Assembly (NCBI GenBank): GCA_000333855.2
Contig: CM007320.1
Span: forward strand, 682,867 to 746,866
Source: Endotrypanum monterogeii
Lineage: Eukaryota; Euglenozoa; Kinetoplastea; Trypanosomatida; Trypanosomatidae
DNA: 64,000 nt
Reading direction: 5' to 3'
Positions 48,882 to 57,200 of the stretch are shown piece after piece; the stretch's first letter is position 1, and each line of letters starts with the position of its first letter. Under the pieces are notes generated by a model. That model ran no database searches, was not told the origin of the DNA, and saw nothing but the letters and a program-made list of their open reading frames with translations. The position numbers and the translations under genes were made by a program.

Positions 48882-50765
48882 TTACCCTTGAGTGACTGCT
48901 CGCGTCTCCGTCTCTTCGCGTTGACGTTTTCGTAGCTCGACTTTCAGAGCACTTGGTAACGGGGCAGCGGGTTTGAACTCACCCAGCGATGGGTCGTACT
49001 CCTCCATCACCTCGTACGGACCGAGCGCATCCAGCTGCTTCGTCACAATCGGTGGTTGCCCATGCTGGTGCTTGGACAACTTGTGATAGTGCTTACACAC
49101 TGTATCAGCCACCTGGCGCAGCGTTGGGTGGTAGCTGTGCGTCAAGAGACTCAGCTCCCAGGTGAAACAGCTATCTGCGTTTGACGAGACAGTCTGCAGA
49201 GCCTCGGGGTTGTAGGCGCCACGACCCGCAATGACATTGTCGCTGCCGCCCACAACAACACCCCCAGCAAGTGGGTAACGTAGCGCTATCCGATGGCACA
49301 GCGAGAGAATCGACATGGCGATGTGTGGCGGACAAGAGGGGGCTGCTTGTATGAGACGGCGCAGGATAGCGGTCACGCGTGCCACCGGTAGATGCTTCTG
49401 CGTGAGCACCAGCAGGTCGACTGCACGCAATACCAGACCGACATGGAAGGTCCATTCACGAGTCGCATTTTGATGCACAAACGAGCCCTGTGCCATCGAC
49501 TGAGCAATGGAGAAAGCCTGGGACGATAACGACCCCGCAGACGACGTTGACCCTTGTGATGCAACCTCGTCCATATCGCCGTTGGAGGCTTCCTGCGCCT
49601 CCTCGCGCGTCATCTTTGCTGAGGATGACGACTCGGCCGACGGCAGCTGGAGCGCTTCGCTGAGACAGCGGAATAGCACCTCGTGGAAAAAACTCAGATC
49701 AACACGCCATTCCGATGCGGTAGCCGTAGCGTCCCGCTGCGCCAAGGTGGCCACGGCCACCAGAGCGTGCAACCGCGTAGTCACCGAAGCCGCGGCCTCT
49801 TCTTCCTCGTCGACGTCGACTTCGCCAACGCGCCGGCGCACATTGGAGCTTCCCTGGCCCTTGACCAAATCTTTTAGTGCCTCCATCAGTTGCTGGTAGA
49901 GCTCCACGTTCACCAAAGGCGCAAACTTTACGAGTCCCTCAAGTGTTGGCGCGAGAATCTTCGTTTGATGGACCGGCGAGCACGTCTTCGATGCCTCAAT
50001 GACACGCAAGTAAATGACAAAGATGCGGTGCACAATGCGGGTCTGTTTTGCCGCAATCTCGGCACGGTCACGGCGGGCCTTGGACTTCTGCATTTGACGT
50101 GCCAGCTCCTTGTCCTCTTTCTTGAGTCGTTTACTCTTCGCCTTCTCCTCCGCCACATCCTCACGGTGCACATCAACCATGGCCACACGCACGTGAAGCA
50201 GAAGGTTCAGCAGCTTGGGATTCATCGCGTAGCTGCGCTTGCGCACAATGCTCAGCAGCGCTCCTACGATGTGCTCCGTCGTGTCTGAGACAGTCTGCCC
50301 ATCAAGCAACTCCGATAGGGCTACCTGGCAGGGCTGGGCGACGCGCACCGACTTGCTGTTGGCAAAGTCGACGGCGAGAGAGAGAAGCTTGTCGGAGTGG
50401 TTGAACTCCGGTGCGGAGCTCTTCACAAGTCGCGCACACAGACGACTACCGAGTGCCTGCTGCTCAGGATGCGTCTTGCGGGAAAGCTTTCGAAGCAATT
50501 GGAGGAAGTGTGTGTATTGTGTCAGGATCTCGTGCTCGAGCTTCTGAACATTATACACCTCCTTCTGTTTGCGCTGGCCACCGCCATCCTCACCCTCGAG
50601 GGTACTGGAGATGCGATAGCTTGGAATTACATCGCACAAGATCGTGCACTCCTCGTTCAAGTTCTGTACCAGCTCACCGTAGTCGGCCACGGTTTTGTTG
50701 TGCAGGGTGTACAGGGATTTGAGTTGCCCCTGCAGGTAACTCGTATTCATCAAGTAGCGCTGCAT
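48882..50765 (-). CDS. NOC3: Nucleolar complex protein NOC3 homologue (627 aa)
   Basis: A ribosome-assembly factor that, with NOC2, accompanies 60S precursors from nucleolus to nucleoplasm in model eukaryotes; yeast Noc3 also acts in replication licensing. Seen here: an N-terminal part with the NOC3-typical CDVIPSYRIS (about 44-53) and EHEILTQYTHFLQLLRKLS. Then alpha-helical HEAT-like repeats follow, interrupted by a charged helix (EEKAKSKRLKKEDKELARQM). The C-terminal CBF/Mak21-like region contains FFHEVLFRCLSEALQLP, HVGLVLRAVDLLVLTQ and SYHPTLRQVADTVCKHYHKL. It lacks the long N-terminal region of yeast/human NOC3 (about 660-800 aa). It lies in the same transcription unit as two nucleolar helicases. 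ATG checked. Confidence 0.92.
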   Translation of the reverse strand: MQRYLMNTSYLQGQLKSLYTLHNKTVADYGELVQNLNEECTILCDVIPSYRISSTLEGEDGGGQRKQKEVYNVQKLEHEILTQYTHFLQLLRKLSRKTHPEQQALGSRLCARLVKSSAPEFNHSDKLLSLAVDFANSKSVRVAQPCQVALSELLDGQTVSDTTEHIVGALLSIVRKRSYAMNPKLLNLLLHVRVAMVDVHREDVAEEKAKSKRLKKEDKELARQMQKSKARRDRAEIAAKQTRIVHRIFVIYLRVIEASKTCSPVHQTKILAPTLEGLVKFAPLVNVELYQQLMEALKDLVKGQGSSNVRRRVGEVDVDEEEEAAASVTTRLHALVAVATLAQRDATATASEWRVDLSFFHEVLFRCLSEALQLPSAESSSSAKMTREEAQEASNGDMDEVASQGSTSSAGSLSSQAFSIAQSMAQGSFVHQNATREWTFHVGLVLRAVDLLVLTQKHLPVARVTAILRRLIQAAPSCPPHIAMSILSLCHRIALRYPLAGGVVVGGSDNVIAGRGAYNPEALQTVSSNADSCFTWELSLLTHSYHPTLRQVADTVCKHYHKLSKHQHGQPPIVTKQLDALGPYEVMEEYDPSLGEFKPAAPLPSALKVELRKRQREETETRAVTQG

Positions 50766-50774
50766 TGTGACGAG

Positions 50775-50806
50775 CTAAAGAGAGGTAGATGTGTATGTGT
50801 GTGATC
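50775..50806 (-). promoter_or_regulatory. Candidate trans-splicing signal for NOC3
   Basis: On the minus strand a short tract (ctacctctctttag) ends in AG at 50776-50775 after about 30 AG-free bases, predicting a 9-nt 5' UTR. The tract is short, so a more distal acceptor is possible. Confidence 0.4.
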
Positions 50807-51041
50807 ACTGTAGCTGGTGATGCATTCGGATCTGGGTGCCTTTCTGATCTCCTATGCGTCACCACAGAAGCGCCTCTCACTCCGAGGGACGAGCTAAAGT
50901 AGATGATGTCGATCCCTTGCAGGCGTCCTTGAGAGAGTCACCGCAAGTCAAGAAAAGAGGCAGTGGGGGAACAAAGTCAGACAATAAACTTCTTTTTTCC
51001 CCTTAAAGAATCGGCCGCAGCACGGAGCGTTCACCACTCCA

Positions 51042-51044
51042 TAC

Positions 51045-51076
<32 letters not shown>
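51042..51076. repeat. (CA)n microsatellite
   Basis: A CA repeat of about 35 bp with one interruption, in the spacer upstream of the NOC3 gene. Confidence 0.9.
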
Positions 51077-51542
51077 GCATACACCAGGGAGCGAGTCACC
51101 CAAGTAGTGAAAGGAAATGCAAAGCAAATGCAAACACAGATACGTCCACACAAAGAGTACAAGACGTTATCTACAAATTTGGTGGGCTAAAAATTCATGT
51201 GGAACACATCACACAGCAATGTGTGGGCATAGATAATAGGAAAGAGAAGGGCGGTGATGGTGACCAGTCACATGGCGAAGCACAGAGAGACGGAGGGTTT
51301 GTCATCCACATATGTATATCAAATCCCTCTCCGCGGCAGAGTATGGACATACGAAGTGGGAAGAAAAAGGTGGAGAGGGAGGAGAAAACTACAGCACGCA
51401 CCGTCTGCTATCCCTCAAAAAAAAAAAATGCACCGCTCTCATGTTTTTAATATTTTTTTTTCTCGAGACCTCAGATAGGTTTTTCTGTGGACTGCTCATC
51501 AACATTCAAGTCACTCATAATCCCCCACAGTTGGTCAGACAA

Positions 51543-51580
51543 GCACACACACACACACACACACACCGAGAGAGAGAGAG
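51543..51580. repeat. (CA)n followed by (GA)n
   Basis: A CA repeat immediately followed by GAGAGA, a compound microsatellite; on the transcript strand it is CT then GT. Confidence 0.9.
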
Positions 51581-52014
51581 ACTGAAAGCAACAGAGATGA
51601 TTTCCATCGACTTTGATACGAGAGAAAAGTTGCGTTGAATGGGGCAAAGTACGTCGCACGCCGACAGACTGCATAGCTGACGCTGACAGGGTGAAGAAAA
51701 AGCTGAAGAAAATGGGAAAAAAGTCACAGACCACCCTGGGAAACTAGATTTCAGCGTGTGAGGCAGTAAGGGAGAGGAGCTGGCATGCCCCAACGCGCAA
51801 GGAACGCAAGGGGAACTCACAGCTTCAGTATGTGCATCCGGTCCGCAAAGATGCAGCACGATTCACAGGCCAGAGAAAGACAAACGTACGGAGAATCTTG
51901 AGAAAAATAGATGAGTCAACGCGGAGGCGAAACACTGCGTAGCACGTTCGCGCGCTCAGAGAGGCACAACAGTCACCAAGAGAGTACACTCGCTACTCCT
52001 TCATCCATGACTCG

Positions 52015-52557
52015 TCAGTAGTTGAAGTACTTCTCATTCAGCGTCTGGAAGGCCGGGATGTAGTTTTTTATTATACCAAAGATAACCGCAAAGATGGTGA
52101 GCAATACAAAGGAAATGATCGAGTACTTGATGAGGGGAGCGTTCCGATCGTAACACTCCGCCTTGATGGTGGAGGTTCGCTTGCAACTCTTCACTGTGCA
52201 CGTGGCCGACTCCAGGACGGCAATTACCTCACATTCATGAACGAAGATGGTGTTGTTGCTGTGTTGCTGATCACCCTCAATCCCATCGAATATGCGTGCT
52301 GTCTGTAAACGCACCTGCGGACTAGAAACGTAATCATTGCACATCTTCGTAGTGCAGTCTGCGCAGGAGTTGACCGTCCACGAGACGTTAGCAACCGGAC
52401 TGCACCCGCCCTGGTAGCAGCAGCGGCACGTGCACACAATAGGACTCAACAACGGCGATTCATCGAAGGCGGTAGCAACGACAGGTAGTCTACACACAGC
52501 CACCACAAAAACCAGCGCATACACAACGCCAAGTTGTAATCTATCCAAGACGATCAT
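52015..52557 (-). CDS. Cysteine-rich type I membrane protein (180 aa)
   Basis: The N-terminus MIVLDRLQLGVVYALVFVVAV is a clear signal peptide. The mature ectodomain has 12 cysteines clustered as VCTCRCCYQGGC, NSCADC, MC and later single residues, an even number suited to six disulfides. NVS and NNT are possible N-glycosylation sites. A single membrane helix (about 148-168, YSIISFVLLTIFAVIFGII) is followed by a short tail ending NEKYFNY. I recognise no family. The layout suggests a surface, flagellar-pocket or endomembrane protein with a small disulfide-rich domain. The 24 codons upstream of the ATG cross the predicted splice acceptor at 52577-52576 and are not used. Confidence 0.88.
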   Translation of the reverse strand: MIVLDRLQLGVVYALVFVVAVCRLPVVATAFDESPLLSPIVCTCRCCYQGGCSPVANVSWTVNSCADCTTKMCNDYVSSPQVRLQTARIFDGIEGDQQHSNNTIFVHECEVIAVLESATCTVKSCKRTSTIKAECYDRNAPLIKYSIISFVLLTIFAVIFGIIKNYIPAFQTLNEKYFNY

Positions 52558-52575
52558 TCTTGTTACCGACGCCTG

Positions 52576-52605
52576 CTGACAATAAACGTGAGAAAGTGAC
52601 ACAGA
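52576..52605 (-). promoter_or_regulatory. Candidate trans-splicing signal for the cysteine-rich protein gene
   Basis: On the minus strand a T/C-rich stretch ends in TCAG, with AG at 52577-52576. This gives an 18-nt 5' UTR to the ATG at 52557. The tract is interrupted, so confidence is moderate. Confidence 0.45.
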
Positions 52606-53173
52606 GACGCGCGCGCAACGCAAGCACAAAAAGCAGAACAGCTAAAGAATGACGAAGAGAGTGAAACACGGCGCAGGGAAGGGGGGGCGGTGGTTCAACC
52701 ACCCGTGTGTTCAGCTCGTGTAGATGAATGATGTCACAGAAGTGTGCAAGCAGGTGACTTCGAGCGTCTGCTAGGAAGACGGTGTGCGTTTGAGCGAATG
52801 TGTCACCGGCTCACTGCCGAGATAGAAGAAGTATTAGTGGTGTTTAGAGGTGAGAACCAGAACATAGATGCACAAAAGATGAACTGTCGCTCAAACGCAA
52901 AAAAGAAAAAAAATGGGAATTGGAGCTGCAACTAAGCAGAACATATAAAATGTGGACGTAAGACTGCCAATATCGTGGCGCTCACGTCCTGATGAATGTG
53001 CGTAGCAACGAAGAGGAGTGGTGGTTTGTAGCGCCAGCATCCAGAAGAAACGGGAGAAAAGGATGAAGAGGTGCGAAGGGTGGCGCGTTGAGACATAACT
53101 CGTGGGAAAGATCCCCCTTCCTCGGTTTTTCGTGCAAACACAGCATTTTCTTTCTTCAACCAATAGCCAAACC

Positions 53174-53196
53174 TATATATATATATATATATATAT
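53174..53196. repeat. (TA)n microsatellite
   Basis: About 23 bp of AT alternation in the spacer upstream of the cysteine-rich gene. Confidence 0.9.
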
Positions 53197-53821
53197 CACA
53201 TCACCCCTCCGCCATGTTATCCTCGCGCATGCACAACGAAGATGGTGGGGGAGGGAAGTCGATGGATGAGACGCACCACCCTACAAATGACACTTGGTGC
53301 GCAAGCATCGTCACTCCAGACAAAAACAGGCGAACAGTGAATTAAAGCCCGCGAGTTGTTCATCACTGCGAACGTCTAAGTGAAACAGATCTTCCCTTGC
53401 GCTCTGAAAGTTTCTGCTATGTCATGCTCACGCTTGCTAAGCACAGATCATTCGTGGGCTGCCATAAGTGAACCCTCTCAACGACGACGAACGACGCCTA
53501 CGCGGAGCACCGTGCGCACATTGGTGCCCGAGACGCATGCGCGGGCAGCGTGTCGAAGTGCGTAATTTTTTTCACACTTGATGATTGGCTTCATCCGCGG
53601 AAGGATAGAGGAAGGAGGGGAGACGGGAGGGAAGTACAGCACCCGTATGTCTACTACATAAGCAAGCAACGATGCATGGAGATAAATGTGTCGCACACAC
53701 ACGCAGATTGAGGAATATATGACACCAACCCCGACTCGAGAAAAACAACGAAAAATAAAAAGCGTGCATCTAAAACAAACACCAAACAGTTTAGGAAAAG
53801 GGAAGAAAATGTTGGAAACAC

Positions 53822-53834
53822 ACTACTACTACTA

Positions 53835-53867
<33 letters not shown>
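53822..53867. repeat. Compound (ACT)n-(CA)n microsatellite
   Basis: About five ACT units followed by about fifteen CA units, about 420 bp downstream of the 1658-aa gene's stop codon. Confidence 0.95.
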
Positions 53868-53868
<1 letters not shown>

Positions 53869-54290
53869 GCTCTCTCCCTCTCCCAAGATAGCAATACACA
53901 TGTGTATGCGTGCGTGTGTGTTACGAAGCAGTTCCGCCTCCGCCCCCACTCTCTCTCGCTTCTAGAAATATGTGTGCGTCTATGAATGAGCTACCCCTCA
54001 CTGCTGCAGAGCAAAAGGGAGTGCCAAAGAAAAAAAGTGCATCTATCAAAAAAAAAAAACGAACAAACACGTTAGTGTGCCCGCATCTACACAGACGATG
54101 CCAGTGCAGAAAAAAAATTAGACCCACAGGGCGTGAAGGGGAGGGGGTAGACCAGTTCTCAAGCAGTCACGGAGTGAGTAACCAAAAGAGCGAAGAACGA
54201 CGTGCGTCGTGCACAAGTACGTGAGGGAAAATTCGTCGTCGGCGCGGGAAGCCTCCCCAACACAAACTCGCACAGGCGCATCATGATCCC

Positions 54291-57200
54291 CTAAAAAAGC
54301 TCCATGGAGTACTGTGGGTCAGCCGCATAATTCGGCATCGGTGCTGAGCTCATCTCGGCCCACCAAGCTGCACTGTTGCCACTGCCCCCACCTGTGCCAC
54401 TGCCATGGATGCGGCTGCGCTTGCCGGTACTCGTTGATAGTCGAGTGTCATTTGGGTTGTAAGCCCCCATCACCTGCCGTAGCTCACGAATAGCCGTGTC
54501 GTTGCGCTGCTCCACAACCCATGTGGGGAGAATAACCTGTCCGAAAGGTGTAGTTGGTGGTGCACCCTCACCTGCCACACTAGAAGAGGACTGAGTCTGA
54601 TGCGGTGTCTTGCGCTGCAACGCATCGTCGGCCTGCTCCAGCCTCTCACCTGATTCCTGGGCACCAGTAAGTACCGACATGTTCGCCTGCTGCTGCCGCT
54701 GCAAGTAGTGGATGTCCTGGAGCGTCGACCCAACCTCCTGTCGTGTAAATTGATTCAAGAAAAAATTTCGCCCGCGAAATGCGCTGGCGGGGGAGACCGG
54801 TGGTGGCAATGACGTCGCCGTGACGTTGTCTTCAGCCGCCTCAACACGTCGACGCTTGCTCAAGTCGTCTTCACCCGCAGGCCTGGTGTGGTCACTGTCG
54901 TCTGGAGGGCCGCTGACGGCGCGAATAGAATGTTCTCCATCAATCACGTCTACTTGCGACTCTTCATGGAAACCTGTGGCTGCTGTTACAACACGCGTGC
55001 GTTCCTCCTGTGGTGGCAGTCGCGAGGAGGATGCGGCGGACCCCACCATGTGCACCTCAGTACGCACTGTGCGGCTCGGTGCAACTTGAGATGGATCGGT
55101 ATGCGGACGACCGTAGTTGTTGGAGCATCCCTCCATGGTAACGGACTGTACAGACGCCACACCACCACCGACAGTCGGCGACGGACAAGCCGCGCCGACC
55201 ATGCCCCCGTTATGTGCCACGTACGCAGCAACTTGCTGCACCATCCACTGCTGATCCAACTGGTTCAACTCATGTTGCAGAGAATCCATGCCTTGGTGGG
55301 TACGCAGATACTCTAGGACCATACCAGAGGGTAAAATGATGCCGTCACTTGTAGTTGTTGCCTGAAGCCGCGGCACACCAGTATAGTCGTCAATGGGCGT
55401 GATGTCACCCCCCACACAGTCAGTCAGGTCTGGCTCTCGCCACGCCGATCCTCTCGGCGCTGGTGTCTGACTGCCTTCGTTGAGCAGGCTGACCGGGCTG
55501 GGAGGTCGAGTGCGGGACCGCTGTCGCTGATTCACGGAGGTGATAGATATATTTTGTTCAGGGGCAGCAACGGTCTCAGCCGCAACGGCTGCGGAAGACG
55601 GATGCTCCGCGCCATCGCGCCGCATCACTGACACGCTCGACGGCGACGAGGTTGGCTGTATCGGCGATGTACCCACGCTGCGTTGGGAAGCTTGGACAGA
55701 TGGTAGGGGACTAGTCAGAGAAACCATCGTCTGGACCCCGCGAGACGCCGACCATCTACGAGAGCGTTGTGTCAGCGGTCGGCTGTCGACACCTGTGCCA
55801 TTGCGCCAGTGTTGACTCGAACCATCATACCCCACGTCATGTGAAACATGCTCGGCGCCGACCTGCTTGTCGGCATCACGATAGGCGCCCAAAGAGGTGA
55901 CCGATTTCTCCAGGGTGGTATCATCGCCATCACTGACCTTTCGACTGCTCTGCGTGTGCGAGAGGAGGATGCTACTGATTCCCTGAGGCAAAGGGCGCGC
56001 CCGAGCGGGGGCATGGGGACCCTCCGCGCTGCCGCTGCTGATTTCAGTCTGGGTGCGACTTGCAAAGCCCGCAGAGGTGGTAGTGCATACATGCTCGTCG
56101 TCTCCGTAAGCGTCATCATCCTCGCGGTCGCCGCCGCCGGCGTAGTCGTCGAACACGCTGTTGTCAGCAGCATGCTGCAACTCCTGCATAGCGTACACTG
56201 CGTCTGGAATACTCTCCTGATGAGCATGCCCATTAGGAGAACTCGTGCCGACGGTGTCACCCAAGTCGGCGTACTCCTCCGAATCCTCGTCACCTACAAC
56301 AATTTCGCCGGAGGCGGCCGCCAGAGTTCGGTTCACGCGGCGTTGGAGACGGCGTAGCAGGTGAAAAAACTCTACATTCTCGCGCCGCGCCGTCGGAGCT
56401 AACTTGTCAAGACGGGCCTCCTGAGTCTTCAGCACCCGCGCCGCTTTTTTCACAGCGTCGTCGAACTGCTGCCGATCCTGGGGTGTCTCGGCCTCGACCT
56501 CTACCGCGGCAGGACCCTCTGCACGCTCAAGCACGACTGTGATAAGCTGGACGCAGACGTACACGAGGCACGCGAATTTACCAGGTGGGTGGCCCGCCTG
56601 CTTCATCCACTGCGAGACCATGTAGAGCAGGACGCGCGCCAGTGGTGGATTTCGCTTCATTGCCTCGTAGGCCATGATGATAAAAAGAGGTGCGGTGGGC
56701 TCCACCCCGTACGGAGCGAGCGCGTTGATGGGTGAAGCGATTCGGAAGCGCCTTGAAAGGCTTTTAGCCAGCGTCGCCATAAACGCCGTTCGCGCCGGCG
56801 CGGAATCTCGCATCTGCTGCAAAAAAAAGCACCAGAAGGTGCTACCGGCACCTACGGGAAGAGCAAACGTGTTAAGTGACTCCAGCCCCACCGGGTAGAA
56901 CCCAAAAGGCGAAAGCAACGTGTTGCAGATATTCGGAGCCTGCATGTTGAACTCCTGTATGAGCTTACACACGCAGCAGCCTACCAATTTGTGCATCTCA
57001 GGGCTGAAGCCGTGCGCACGGTGCAGCAGCTTCAGCACGAGCTGCGCGTTGTCAGCGGTCGTCGCACACGCCGGTGCGCATCCAGGGTAGGCAACACAGT
57101 AGTTGTTTTCCTGCGGATCGGTTGGGAGTAGCTCTAGGTTACTGCGGCAGCTGCGCAGCAGGACATTCCCCATGTACCACAGCGCAAGCGCGTCATGGTT

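Larger units (their letters stand above)
50766..52014. other. Intergenic spacer
   Basis: This lies between the cysteine-rich protein gene and the NOC3 gene. It contains CA repeats at 51042-51076 (with an AA interruption) and 51543-51566, and purine-rich tracts on plus at about 51358-51387. No credible ORF; no long TA repeat. Confidence 0.5.
52558..54290. other. Intergenic spacer
   Basis: This lies between the 1658-aa gene and the cysteine-rich gene. It contains a TA repeat (53174-53196), an ACT trinucleotide run (53822-53837) joined to a CA repeat (53838-53867), and A runs. No credible ORF or RNA gene. Confidence 0.5.
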
